DNA of 42,963 bases from Pedobacter westerhofensis (lineage in GTDB: Bacteria > Bacteroidota > Bacteroidia > Sphingobacteriales > Sphingobacteriaceae): assembly GCF_900182595.1 (NCBI RefSeq), contig NZ_FXTN01000020.1, forward strand, positions 1 through 42,963, in the 5' to 3' direction. The notes beneath the pieces are model-generated. The model did not search any database, had not been told where the DNA came from, and saw only the letters and a list, made by a program, of their open reading frames with translations. The position numbers and the translations under genes are program-made. Below are positions 26,248 to 35,260 of this stretch, piece after piece (the first letter of the stretch is position 1; each line of letters opens with the position of its first letter).

Positions 26248-27399
26248 TTAATTGACTTTGAGTAGTTCCTCCAATTTTGTTTTCAATTCATCCCCCTTCA
26301 AATTCACAGCAATAATTTTACCTGTTGGATCAATTAGAACGTTAGCGGGAATGAATCGAATGCCATATATCTTCGCAACGGCATTATCCCAGCCTTTCAA
26401 ATCGGAAATCTGAGGCCAGCTCAATTTATCTGTCTCGATTGCTTTTAACCATGCCGTTCTTTGGCCGGGGAAATCTAAGGAAACTCCAACTATTTGAAAT
26501 CCTTTACCCTTGTATTTTCCATAGGCCTTAACCAAATTAGGGTTTTCAGCTCTACAAGGCCCACACCAACTAGCCCAGAAATCAAGTAATACAAATTGAT
26601 TTCTGAAGTCTGAAAGCCGAACAGGAGAACCCCCTGCATTTTTAAGTTCAAAGTTTGGAGCAGGTTTCCCAACATTAATCACTTGATGAGAGGCTAAAAT
26701 GGTCGGAATGCCGCTTCCCAATGGACTTTTTTTAAGGTATGAAGAAAGCTTATCATAAACCGTTTTAACCTGTTTAACTTTTCCAGGTTGCGAAGCAACA
26801 TAAGACAAAACAAGTACGCTCAAATAAGAGTCTGGATGGATGTTAGCAAAATCTAGATAAATATCGTAGGACTCATTTAAGATGTCTTCCTCGCGCTTGC
26901 GAAGTTGAGCCAACGTTAAGCTGTCCTTTTTGCTTGTTTCGGGCAATTCATTAAATGCTTTATTTAACAAAGCAAATTTTACATCATTGGCTTTGAACAT
27001 TGACCGTAGTTCTACGTTTTGCTTATTGCCCAGAGAACCTGTGATGACAATGTTCTTTAATGAATCTGTTGCTAACATGTCCATAGGGCTATTTTCCAAG
27101 TAAAATTTAAAGGAATCTGTGACTTCACTTTTAGAAGGCCTGGCTACATATGGATTTTTATTCAAGAAAAGAGACGCGTATACGGGAAAATCAATGCTGC
27201 CTTTAAAACTAAAACGGCCTTCTTGAATAATTGTTGAATCTGTTATCTGTTTGTCGCCTGAATCGTAAATTAAATAAATCAGTTTTCCGCTTCCTAAACC
27301 ACTAATATCTCCTACAATCTTGAAACTATCCTGAGATTTAGAAAGAAATGGAATTACTAACATAAGCAGTATAAAGGAGAGTGTTTTCATCATCATCAA
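26248..27399 (-). CDS. TlpA-like thioredoxin with DUF4369 domain, 383 aa
   Basis: A periplasmic thiol-disulfide protein. A signal peptide (LLMLVIPFLSKSQD) is followed by the DUF4369 beta domain (about 25-125) and a helical spacer. The thioredoxin domain has the active site WASWCGPC (C279, C282), cis-Pro in RFIPANVLIDPTGK and the usual redoxin start PAPNFELKN. Catalytic residues are intact. It is the first gene of a two-gene unit with the MG2 protein. Confidence 0.92.
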   Translation of the reverse strand: MMMMKTLSFILLMLVIPFLSKSQDSFKIVGDISGLGSGKLIYLIYDSGDKQITDSTIIQEGRFSFKGSIDFPVYASLFLNKNPYVARPSKSEVTDSFKFYLENSPMDMLATDSLKNIVITGSLGNKQNVELRSMFKANDVKFALLNKAFNELPETSKKDSLTLAQLRKREEDILNESYDIYLDFANIHPDSYLSVLVLSYVASQPGKVKQVKTVYDKLSSYLKKSPLGSGIPTILASHQVINVGKPAPNFELKNAGGSPVRLSDFRNQFVLLDFWASWCGPCRAENPNLVKAYGKYKGKGFQIVGVSLDFPGQRTAWLKAIETDKLSWPQISDLKGWDNAVAKIYGIRFIPANVLIDPTGKIIAVNLKGDELKTKLEELLKVN

Positions 27400-27494
27400 T
27401 TAGAGCCAATTACCATAAATTTAACACTATTATTGCTATAAATGCCTAAGTAATGAGTTTTTTATAGCTGTTCAAATGATAGCAAAGACATTTG

Positions 27495-27666
27495 TGGAAA
27501 TTCCGCGGCGATTGATCACCTCGTTCCAGAATTTCAGACAATCAGTTCCGGAACACTTTGACCATCATAACTCATTGGTTATAAATTTGAATTTCCATAT
27601 GCTGACTACACAAATCGGTGGTCTACATCCTACGGAATCGCCTGGTCAAGAAGTACGGAATATCCA
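27495..27666. repeat. 172-bp MITE-like element, copy 2
   Basis: Same length and orientation as the copies at 601 and 38452, with ends TGGAAATTCCG and (complement) TGGATATTCCG; several scattered substitutions make it the most diverged copy. It directly abuts the truncated 3' end of an IS1182-like transposase at 27667. The left flank does not contain the missing transposase end and no target duplication is seen, so a deletion accompanied or followed insertion. Confidence 0.8.
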
Positions 27667-28646
27667 ATCCATCCCTGAACATTTCTTTGTTCAAGAAACT
27701 TGTAGTTAAAGCCATTAGAGTAACCTGCATCTGCTAGCAGGTCCGTCAGTGCAAGTTCGTTTTTCTTTAATCGGTTTTGTACCTGCATAGCCACTGTGGG
27801 TAGGTATTGACTGTCCCTACCATCGGCAAAATCAGCCTGAATATGACTAATAACGCCTTCGGCTGTATCCACGGCCATGCTGCAGTGGTAATTTAGCTTT
27901 CTTGCTTTGCCTGGCTTTACTGATATGCGGGCATCCGGATCATGCGGGTTGTAATGTGTTTTGTTACTAAGTAGTTGTGCTTTTTCATGTGATGCCCCTG
28001 GTGCCCCAACTGGATTATCAAGTAACTTTTGATGATGCTTTTTTACTCGCCTTAACTGATGCTCCGGTGCAGTAATTTGCACTAAATTAGGTGGATCGTT
28101 CTTGTTTTTACCTTCCTGGTTCTCATCCTCTACTTTTTTCAAGTGATTGTCTATGGATGTCGCCGGCACTTTCAGCACGACACTTTCCATAGATGCATTA
28201 GCTTTGATCGGTGCAGAATCCACTGCCTGCGTGTGGCCAGATACCATACCACCGTTTACACATAGGGTAAATACTTTGTTGAACAATGTTTCAAACAGGG
28301 AGGACGGATAAAGCTGCCTTGTTCTACTGATAGTTGAATGCCATGGTAACTCTTCATCAATATCAAAACCAAGAAAGTACAATACGTCCATCCGCATAGA
28401 GCAATGCTCTACAAGTTTGCGGTCAGAGGTTATATTCTCCAGGTAACCAGTTAATAGGAGCTTAAAAAAAACTACCGGATCGATCGATGGATTGCCGGTC
28501 TTGCCGTAAAGTTCTTTTGTGTCTTTGTATAAAAAGCTCAGATCAAGCGTTTCGCGGAGTCTGCGGTACAGGTTTTCCTTGGGAACCCGGCTTGATAGCT
28601 GAAAGCTGGTGAACAGCTTTTCGGTATAGTCCTTTCTGCCTTGCAT
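27667..28646 (-). pseudogene. IS1182-like transposase, C-terminally truncated
   Basis: The N-terminal DUF772-type domain is clear (GKTGNPSIDPVVFFKLLL, LPWHSTISRTRQ), followed by the DDE core with TQAVDSAPIKANAS (first Asp) and LLADAGYSNG (second Asp). The frame runs past the element junction and stops at 27630 inside the 172-bp repeat, adding a dozen foreign residues. About 150 C-terminal residues including the last acidic residue are missing compared with a typical full-length protein, so it is inactive. Confidence 0.85.
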
Positions 28647-28717
28647 GCCTTTAATTTACGCATTTCCCCACTTTTATAAAAGCAAAAACTATAATTTATT
28701 GGAGTTCTGCAACAGCC
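27667..28717 (-). mobile_element. IS1182-like element, truncated at its 3' end
   Basis: The right end is probably near 28717, where the minus strand begins GGCTGTTGCAGAACTCC. The other end was lost at the junction with the 172-bp element. Boundaries other than the junction are approximate. Confidence 0.6.
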
Positions 28718-28891
28718 ACCACCGTTTTTTGATAGAACAGGATTCTTAAACCCTCGCTATCGTTAGAATAAAAAGTTCAAGTAAAGGCCTGCCGCCATCC
28801 TCAATTTGCATACAAAAAACCTCAGTTAGCTTATAATTGTCAGCAGGTATTTGCTGACCTTTGAATTGTTTTTAATCAAAATATAAAAATC

Positions 28892-29668
28892 ATGATACTT
28901 CAGCATGAAAATAGCCCGTACAAACGAATTGCCTTAGTTACAGGAGCCAATCAAGGGATAGGTTTACAGGTTGCAAAGGAATTAGTAGCCAATGGCGTTA
29001 CTGTATTAATTGGATCTAGAAACTTTGAAAAGGGTCAGTCTGCAGCCCAAGAGATCGGTCAGGGCGCTGTCCCAATTCACTTAGACGTGACCGATCGAGT
29101 TTCAATTACGGTCGCCGCAGATCGTATTCGTTCTGAATTTGGACGTCTCGATCTACTAATTAACAATGCTGCTATCTCTCGAGCAGAAAATAACGATGTA
29201 GCAGCGGAAGACTATGCGGCAATGTATAGTGCAAGCACCGTATCTATAAATGAAGTACGTGGAATTTGGGAGACTAACGTGTTTGGGGTACTCTCTGTCT
29301 ACCAGGCGATGGTGCCACTTTTGCGGCATTCATTGGACGCCCGAATTGTGAATGTGACAAGTGCTGTTGGTTCACTTTCGCTGAACTCGGATCCTTCTTT
29401 TCCTTTCCGAAATATGTACAATCCAGCCTATGCAGGCTCGAAGAGTGCCCTTAATAGCATTACCTTATCGATGATGATTGAGCACGAAGGCGACGGCATT
29501 AAGGTAAACCTGGTATCGCCTGAATATACAAAGACACACCTAACCAATCATCAGGGCACTGAATCAGTCCAGGATGGCTGCAGAGAAATCGTACGTGTAG
29601 CCTTGCTTGGTCCGGACGGTCCGACAGGAACTTTTACGCGTTGGGAAAACGCAATCATTCCCTGGTAA
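28892..29668 (+). CDS. SDR-family NAD(P)-dependent oxidoreductase, 258 aa
   Basis: A classical short-chain dehydrogenase: the cofactor loop TGANQGIG (17-24), NNAAIS (91-96), S157 with the active pair Y180-x3-K184 (NPAYAGSKSALNS), and the PEYTKT loop after strand six. Length is normal. Carbonyl or alcohol substrate cannot be told from sequence. It is followed 64 bp later by an AraC regulator on the same strand. A similar SDR+AraC pair lies at 35261-36939 on the opposite strand. Confidence 0.93.
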   Translation: MILQHENSPYKRIALVTGANQGIGLQVAKELVANGVTVLIGSRNFEKGQSAAQEIGQGAVPIHLDVTDRVSITVAADRIRSEFGRLDLLINNAAISRAENNDVAAEDYAAMYSASTVSINEVRGIWETNVFGVLSVYQAMVPLLRHSLDARIVNVTSAVGSLSLNSDPSFPFRNMYNPAYAGSKSALNSITLSMMIEHEGDGIKVNLVSPEYTKTHLTNHQGTESVQDGCREIVRVALLGPDGPTGTFTRWENAIIPW

Positions 29669-29732
29669 CGGCAACAGGTGAATTACTGTAATTTAACCAG
29701 TAGAATTATTAATAGCTTATATTCGTATTAAG

Positions 29733-30653
29733 ATGAAGAAGGAAGTAAACGTTACCTACAAATTTGAATCGTTATCCGAATTTCACCGGGTTGCAGGCTT
29801 ACCAAAGCCTGTGCATCCACTACTTAGTCTGATTAATAATTTAGATGGCAAAATTATACCGGCCGACAGTTTTCCAAATCAATTCACCTCCCCATTTTAT
29901 AAGATCTCCTACAAACCAAACTTTCATGGAAATTATAAATATGGTCAGCATTATTATGATTTTGATGAAAGCGGTTTGTTTTTTGTCTCTCCCAATCAGG
30001 TTGCCGGAACCATTGAAAAACCATTGGATTACACCGGATTCGATCTATTCATCCATCCGGATTTTTTATTGAACTATCCCCTAGCAAACAAGATCGGGCA
30101 ATACGGCTTTTTTTCGTATGCCCTTACAGAGGTACTCCATCTTTCGGATCAGGAGAAGGGTACCATTCTTACCGTCGCGGGTATCATCGAGGAGGAGTTG
30201 AACAGCCGGATAGATGACTTTAGCCAGGATGTGGTTATCTCCCAAATTGAATTGCTGCTAAATTACGCTAACCGTTTCTACAAGCGACAGTTCCTTACCC
30301 GAAAAGCCGCTAGCCACGATCTGTTGCAAAAAATGGAGGAAATACTGGGAGATCATTTCAATAGCAACATGTCTTTGAGCCGTGGGATACCCACAGTTCA
30401 ATATCTTGCAGAAAAATTGAACGTATCACCAAGTTACCTAAGTGATATGCTGCGTGTCCTGACCGGGAAGAACGCACAGCAGCACATACACTATAAACTT
30501 ATAGAAAAGGCTAAGGAAAAGCTTTCAACTACCAGTTTGACAATTAGCGAAATTGCGTACGAATTGGGGTTTGAACATCCACAATCGTTTAGTACTTTAT
30601 TCAAAGCGAGGACTAATTATTCGCCTTTAGCTTTCAGACGCTCTTTTAACTAA
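29733..30653 (+). CDS. AraC-family regulator (SDR module 1), 306 aa
   Basis: An N-terminal cupin-like sensing domain (about 1-180, YGQHYYDFDESGLFFVSP) is followed by a double helix-turn-helix AraC domain ending ISEIAYELGFEHPQSFSTLF and FRRSFN. It is very similar along its full length to the regulator at 35261-36172. Its likely target is the SDR gene just upstream or the MerR/NmrA locus downstream. Confidence 0.93.
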   Translation: MKKEVNVTYKFESLSEFHRVAGLPKPVHPLLSLINNLDGKIIPADSFPNQFTSPFYKISYKPNFHGNYKYGQHYYDFDESGLFFVSPNQVAGTIEKPLDYTGFDLFIHPDFLLNYPLANKIGQYGFFSYALTEVLHLSDQEKGTILTVAGIIEEELNSRIDDFSQDVVISQIELLLNYANRFYKRQFLTRKAASHDLLQKMEEILGDHFNSNMSLSRGIPTVQYLAEKLNVSPSYLSDMLRVLTGKNAQQHIHYKLIEKAKEKLSTTSLTISEIAYELGFEHPQSFSTLFKARTNYSPLAFRRSFN

Positions 30654-30799
30654 AGACAAACTGCTCCTTAAAGTCCGAATGTTCTATCAAAAACCCCTGA
30701 TTATTTGGACGCGCCGTAGAATTCACCGTTAATGAGATAATTCAGGGGAGTTCGGTCAAATGGCGACGGTCTAGCAATTTAATTAGTGATGCAATGACC

Positions 30800-31162
30800 C
30801 TAACAATCTTCACTCTCGATAACCTTAATCGCGTTTAATAGTAAGTTTTTAACCTGTTTTAGCTTGAGAATTTTACTATCAATTTCACTTACTTTATTGT
30901 TCACAACTTCAACTTTTTTATCTATAGAGAAGTGCTCGTTATACCAACTATCTAGCAACGCTTTAATTTCAGATAAGGTAAATCCTACTTCCTTTGCGCC
31001 TTTAATCATTTTTATTTTTTCTACAACACTTTCATCATAATCCTTATAATTATTTGTTTTTATGTTCTCATCTGAGACTCCTCTAAACAAACTATAATTT
31101 TCATAAAACCTCAATGTATGTATTGAGATTCCGGTTCTATTTGACAACTCTTTGATTAACAT
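30800..31162 (-). CDS. MerR-family regulator, 120 aa
   Basis: The N-terminal winged HTH reads LIKELSNRTGISIHTLRFYE, typical of MerR. A coiled-coil dimerisation helix follows (about 80-112) and the protein ends ESEDC, leaving little room for an effector domain. It is divergent from the NmrA-like gene with a 99-bp gap holding two dyads, so it probably controls that gene and itself. It has only one Cys, so it is unlikely to be a mercury-type sensor. Confidence 0.9.
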   Translation of the reverse strand: MLIKELSNRTGISIHTLRFYENYSLFRGVSDENIKTNNYKDYDESVVEKIKMIKGAKEVGFTLSEIKALLDSWYNEHFSIDKKVEVVNNKVSEIDSKILKLKQVKNLLLNAIKVIESEDC

Positions 31163-31193
31163 TCTCTTATATAATTTACTGAAAATAATGATA

Positions 31194-31237
31194 GTATAGA
31201 CTATACTCTATACTTTAAAGTTACAGCTTTAAAGTAT
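31194..31237. promoter_or_regulatory. Two palindromes in the MerR/NmrA intergenic region
   Basis: GTATAG-A-CTATAC (31194-31206) and ATACTTTAAAG-N6-CTTTAAAGTAT (31210-31237, 11-bp perfect arms) lie between the divergent starts. The second, with long spaced arms just before the NmrA-like start, is the better MerR operator candidate. Confidence 0.6.
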
Positions 31238-31261
31238 AATTTTGCATTAACAAAAAAGAAT

Positions 31262-31894
31262 ATGAAGCATATTGCGATAGTAGGGGCGACAGGCTCGACC
31301 GGAAAAGAATTAGTTCGTTTAGCCATAGAAGCCGATTATAAAGTAACTGTGATAGTAAGATATCCTTCAAAAATGAAATCTCAAAATGGAGTGTCTATTA
31401 TAACTGGCGATGTGACTGATTTAGTCGGCCTAGTGAAAGCATTTGAAAATATTGATGCAGTAATTAGTTGCTTTGGACCGTCTGATCATAGAAAAGTTGG
31501 AACTTTGATGTCCACGGGCACAACAAATATTGTAAAAGCCTGTGAAAAAAATGCCATAAAAAGATTTATATTTATGAGCGGGTTTGTACAAGCAGATTAT
31601 AGCGAAATGGCAATTGTCACGAGGCTAATTACGCCTATCTTTCGGATGATTTATCATCAATCTTACAATGACAAAAATATTGCTGAATCTGCTATTCAAA
31701 ATAGTAACCTAGATTGGACAATTGTAAGAGCTCCAGGATTAAATCATTCTCAGCCTACCGGGAAATACAAAGCAGGCATTAAGACTGAGATTTACTTCGG
31801 CTTGATGCCCTTTGCTGACTGTGCCCAATGCTTACTTGATGCCATTGACGAAAAAGGTTGGGCGAAACAGATTATAAACGTGGGTAAAAAATAA
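31262..31894 (+). CDS. NAD(P)H-binding NmrA-like protein, 210 aa
   Basis: An atypical SDR with Rossmann loop GATGSTGKELV (8-18), VISCFGPSD, FIFMSGFVQADYS and WTIVRAPGLNHSQPTGKY, the pattern of NAD(P)H-binding proteins (PF13460-type). It lacks a clear YxxxK pair, so it may bind NAD(P)H as a sensor or reduce flavins or quinones. Control by the divergent MerR protein is inferred from layout. Confidence 0.88.
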   Translation: MKHIAIVGATGSTGKELVRLAIEADYKVTVIVRYPSKMKSQNGVSIITGDVTDLVGLVKAFENIDAVISCFGPSDHRKVGTLMSTGTTNIVKACEKNAIKRFIFMSGFVQADYSEMAIVTRLITPIFRMIYHQSYNDKNIAESAIQNSNLDWTIVRAPGLNHSQPTGKYKAGIKTEIYFGLMPFADCAQCLLDAIDEKGWAKQIINVGKK

Positions 31895-31911
31895 TCATAT
31901 AAACGAGCTTT

Positions 31912-32063
31912 GATACTGTAAACTGAACTGTCGTACATTTGATTAAATAAGAGAACGCATGGAATAAAGCCGGTCAACTGTTGGTGAGACTGTAAATCGA
32001 ACTGTGTCAACTCTTGATAATCAAGAGTAAGAATAAGTAAATTAGTATAAACTTATGGACACA
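31912..32063 (+). repeat. Two solo IS256 left-end remnants
   Basis: GATACTGTAAACTGAACTG (31912) and GAGACTGTAAATCGAACTG (31986) both resemble the IS256 end at 41888. The second continues with the same leader layout, including a small ACTCTTGA/TCAAGAGT hairpin and AGAATAAGTAAATTAGT, up to where a transposase ATG would lie, but no coding sequence follows. Confidence 0.65.
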
Positions 32064-32274
32064 ACGGCTATATATTCTCATTATTCCCTCCTTATTTGGT
32101 AGTAGTTAAACAAGTGTCTTATTATTCCACCGTTTTTGGTAGATAATGAAAATGAGTTTTTGATAGCATTTTATTCTATTAAGTATATACCGCTTCCATT
32201 GTGAACTTTAAGTATATTTTGCATTTGTTGTCTAGCGGGATCTTGTCGTTTACCTTGCTGACAAAACTATAGAC
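32064..32274. other. Gene-free stretch with dispersed motifs
   Basis: Contains ATTATTCCCTCC (32090) and ATTATTCCACCG (32121). At 32197-32274, on the minus strand, a peptide with KIPL and KFT can be read that resembles one at 5080-5154, a likely decayed common ancestor. The left GAC target duplication of the next IS3 ends it. Confidence 0.5.
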
Positions 32275-32304
32275 TGGAATTGCAACAATAAAGTGGACAT
32301 TCGG

Positions 32305-33135
32305 TTAAGCTGCAATATTTTGTTTGTTTAAATTTCTTCCAAACTCCTCTGGGGATAAGTAACCCAGTGCAGAATGTAGCCTTTTATGGTTATACCAGGT
32401 CTCAATGTACTCGAATACGATGCGCGCTGCCTGCTCTTTGTCGGTGAACTTATGCTGGTAGACACATTTAGCTTTAAGCGTCTTAAAGAAGCTCTCTGCC
32501 ACTGCGTTATCCCAGCAATTACCTTTTCTGCTCATGCTTCTGATGATCAATGGAGTTTTTTCCAGTAACCACCGGAATTCATTGCAGGCATATTGAACCC
32601 CACGGTCAGAATGAAAAATGAGCTGCCGGATAACCGGTCGTCTTGATTGCGCCATTTTGAAGGCGGGGATCACTGTTTCAATCGCTTTCATCGTTGTGCT
32701 TAGTGCCCAGCCGATGATTTTTCTATCACCCAGATCAATCACCGTTGTCAGGTACAGCCAGCCTTGCCTGGTTCTGATGTAAGTAATGTCGGATACCCAG
32801 ACAGCACCCAATATCCCCGGCTTAAAATCACGCTCCAGTACATTTTCCGGTACAGGAAATTTATGGCTGGAGTCTGTAGTAACTTTAAACTGTTTCTTCA
32901 CTATACTTCTCAGTTTTGCTTTTCTCATGATTCTGGCAACTCTTGGTCTGGATACTTTAATCGCCTTTTTACGGAGCTCCAGGGTTATTCTGGGACTGCC
33001 ATATATCTTTTTGCTGTTCTCAAAAGCTTGTAATACCTCGGCTTCAAGCATCTGGTTTTCAATACTTCTGTTTGACGGACTGCTGACTGTCCATTTGTAA
33101 AACCCAGCCCTGCTCACCCTAAATACTGAACACAT
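32305..33135 (-). CDS. IS3-family transposase OrfB, 5' part cut off from OrfA
   Basis: A DDE integrase with WVSDITYIRT (D), FHSDRGVQYA (D) and NAVAESFFKTLK (E) and the end RLHSALGYLSPEEF. The frame is open upstream of the Met at 33135 to about 33220, adding the usual IFGFIKDHSRIFLVGK. It sits in the -1 frame relative to orfA, so in the intact element it was made by frameshifting, which the IS110 insertion has now prevented. Confidence 0.9.
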   Translation of the reverse strand: MCSVFRVSRAGFYKWTVSSPSNRSIENQMLEAEVLQAFENSKKIYGSPRITLELRKKAIKVSRPRVARIMRKAKLRSIVKKQFKVTTDSSHKFPVPENVLERDFKPGILGAVWVSDITYIRTRQGWLYLTTVIDLGDRKIIGWALSTTMKAIETVIPAFKMAQSRRPVIRQLIFHSDRGVQYACNEFRWLLEKTPLIIRSMSRKGNCWDNAVAESFFKTLKAKCVYQHKFTDKEQAARIVFEYIETWYNHKRLHSALGYLSPEEFGRNLNKQNIAA

Positions 33136-33167
33136 CTTCCCAACTAAAAATATCCTGCTGTGATCCT

Positions 33168-33221
33168 TTATGAACCCGAATATTTGTTGTCGCCCCTGGA
33201 GAAAATGCTGATAGCCTTTTT
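33168..33221 (-). pseudogene. 3' end of the split IS3 orfA
   Basis: Seventeen codons, KKAISIFSRGDNKYSGS and stop, match the normal end of an IS3 OrfA. Its 5' partner lies at 34866-35129 on the far side of the IS110. Confidence 0.75.
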
Positions 33222-33236
33222 CTGTACAACCAATAT

Positions 33237-34604
33237 CTATATAGCAGATAAAGAGCTCTTTGTGAACATTTTCCCTAGTTCCTCCTTGCTTAGTCCCAAT
33301 GCAGATATTTTCTTCTCTATCTGCCTAATCTTAAGTGATTTCTGCCGGGCGCTGGTGACCTCAACCATCTCTCTTTTATAGGGCTCCTGTTTGATGATCA
33401 TGTTCCATATGATAACGGCTAATTTTCTTGCAGTTGCTATAATGGCTGCTATGCGGCCTTTCCTAAATGCAATCCGCTTGAAAAACGGAGTCAGTTCGTG
33501 GTCCTTTTGATTACCTATTGAGTTTGCTGCATGGCGAAGTGCCTTTGCAATGTAGTTCTTTCCGGAAGCTGTCCGATTGCTAATGATACGCCCCCCACTT
33601 ATCTTATTATTGGGCACAAGACCTAACCAGGATGCAAAGCTCTTGGCGGATGGGAACTTATGTAAGTCGTGCCCCATGTTGGTTAAAAGACAGAGGACCG
33701 CATTATAGCTTATCCCATTTATAGCAAAGAGGTCAGTGTTGAAATAACTGAAGGACAGATGGGATAGGTCAAATGATGGTGCATGTTTATCCCGCCTTTT
33801 CTTATTAGCTCTCAGGTTTTTATGCTCAGCCTCCGTTATTTCCCTTTCGGGCGCGAACTTGATAAGCAGCTCCTGTATTACCTGATCACACTCCTTGATC
33901 TTATGTTCGTATAGTCTGTAAAACTCCAGGCATGCCCCAAGTTCAAACAGCAGCTCGTCCCTCCACCAGCCGTGAAGTGAGTTGGTAATTTCCTCACGTG
34001 ACTTCTTCACCCGGCTACTAACCAGGGCTGAGAGGCTTTCTGGGTCACGTACCCCTGAAATAATAGCCTCGATGACCGCCATCCCTGATTGACCAGTGAT
34101 ATCATTTATCGCAACATCCAGCTTGATATTCATCAGACGTAAGGCCTTTTGCATCTTGCTTGTATAACGTGCAGATTGCTCCACAAGATGTGAACGGTGA
34201 TAATAATAGGTGCGCAACTGCTGAAATGTGTCGGTTAACTGTAAACTACCTGAAAGTAATCCAAGCGAATGCAGCTTCTGTATCCACATACAGTCCAGCA
34301 CATCGGTCTTACGTCCCTTAACATTTTTGGTCTGGCTTCCCGGAACCAATACGACTTCAAACCCTGCCGCCTGGAGGGAGGAGAATAATGTCTGCCAGTA
34401 GCTACCGGTACTCTCCATCGCAATGGTCATAATGCCCTCTGCGTACAAATAGGTGATGAGCTCCTCATGATCTTTCGTATAGATGCCAAACTCCCGGACA
34501 TCTTCCCTTGATTGATTGACCGCAACCATGTGGCTACGGGATCCAACATCAATGCCTGCTGCATTCGGATGGATAACCTTAAATGAATTGTCGTGCTTTC
34601 CCAT
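33237..34604 (-). CDS. IS110-family transposase (DEDD recombinase), 455 aa
   Basis: The N-terminal RuvC-like DEDD domain has GIDVGSRSHMVAVN (D), AMESTGSYWQTL (E) and GRKTDVLDCMW (D-x3-D). The C-terminal transposase_20 domain has FASWLGLVPNNKISGG and SNRTASGKNYIAKALRHAA with the conserved Ser. Length is slightly above the family norm. The frame is intact, so it may be active. In IS110 elements the enzyme works with a bridge RNA from the noncoding end. Confidence 0.95.
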   Translation of the reverse strand: MGKHDNSFKVIHPNAAGIDVGSRSHMVAVNQSREDVREFGIYTKDHEELITYLYAEGIMTIAMESTGSYWQTLFSSLQAAGFEVVLVPGSQTKNVKGRKTDVLDCMWIQKLHSLGLLSGSLQLTDTFQQLRTYYYHRSHLVEQSARYTSKMQKALRLMNIKLDVAINDITGQSGMAVIEAIISGVRDPESLSALVSSRVKKSREEITNSLHGWWRDELLFELGACLEFYRLYEHKIKECDQVIQELLIKFAPEREITEAEHKNLRANKKRRDKHAPSFDLSHLSFSYFNTDLFAINGISYNAVLCLLTNMGHDLHKFPSAKSFASWLGLVPNNKISGGRIISNRTASGKNYIAKALRHAANSIGNQKDHELTPFFKRIAFRKGRIAAIIATARKLAVIIWNMIIKQEPYKREMVEVTSARQKSLKIRQIEKKISALGLSKEELGKMFTKSSLSAI

Positions 34605-34865
34605 AATTCATGGATTAATAATTAATGACCTCAGGGAATGCTATCGATAGTTAAAAGTTTTCTGTACGGGATTCTCTTCCGAGATCACCAGTTTATTCAT
34701 CAAATGTCCACCGAATGGTGCACATAAAGCATCCGGCCCAGATTTTAGGAAGGACTCGTAAAGTACCATTAAAGGCGGGGGGCTCGCTGAAAGTCAGTTC
34801 AATTTACGGATTTTTGCCGGTTTGGTTGTATTGGCAATTCCACAGGTACTGACGCTGTAGAACGA
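34605..34865 (-). ncRNA. Candidate bridge RNA / noncoding end of the IS110
   Basis: These 261 bp upstream of the recombinase have no gene and lie where IS110-group elements encode their bridge RNA. Two short sequences recur from the element's own junctions: TTTTCTGTAC at 34658-34667 and at 33218-33227, and GATTTTAG at 34741-34748 and at 34864-34871. Guide loops matching donor and target would look like this, but the words are short and AT-rich, and I have not folded the RNA. Confidence 0.45.
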
Positions 34866-35129
34866 TTTTAGAATATCGCGCTCCATCTGCGTTTCACGCA
34901 GTTCTTTCTTCACTAAAGCCAGCTCCTGCTCAGCTGCGCTGAGTATGACCTTTCCATTTCCGGGAAAACTACTTCCTTGTTTGATAGAAGACTCCATCCG
35001 CCAGCGGTACAACAATGCAGGACTGATGTCCAGTTCTTTGGCCAGCGCACTCAGGTCTGTGCGGGTGTTACTCAGTTCAACGCTCATCACCTTGAACTCT
35101 TTCGGATAAGCTTTTCTTTCTCGTGACAT
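34866..35129 (-). pseudogene. 5' part of the split IS3 orfA
   Basis: An HTH_Tnp_1 protein beginning MSRERKAYPKEFK with ALAKELDISPALLYRWR, broken after MERDIL by the IS110; the frame then reads into IS110 sequence and stops at 34794. A Met at 35165 is possible, but 35129 gives the family-typical start. Confidence 0.85.
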
Positions 35130-35260
35130 AATTTCTCTTAAGTTATCAAATTCACTTAACTTCATGTCTACTCAAGGTAGCAACTCCAGACACTATAAGT
35201 ATTCCATCGTTATTGATAATATAACCAACTTCAAAATTATTGCATTTAATCTGTGGCCTG

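Larger units (their letters stand above)
33222..34865 (-). mobile_element. IS110-family element, about 1.64 kb, inside IS3
   Basis: Both flanks together rebuild an uninterrupted orfA reading DILKKAIS, so the ends are placed within a few bases; the exact position is ambiguous because the target is an A-tract. The element has one transposase gene with a 260-bp noncoding leader and almost no 3' noncoding end, the layout of the IS110 group. Confidence 0.85.
32275..35188 (-). mobile_element. IS3-family element split by an IS110 insertion
   Basis: Ends are TGGAATTGCAAC (left) and, complemented, TGGAGTTGCTAC (right), imperfect inverted repeats. A 3-bp duplication GAC flanks it (32272-32274 and 35189-35191), as usual for IS3. 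Without the inserted IS110 (about 33222-34865) it would be about 1.27 kb, a normal size. Confidence 0.9.

Noticed and set aside
32764..33100. Plus-strand ORFs over the IS3 orfB
   Set aside because: Antisense shadows of the transposase.
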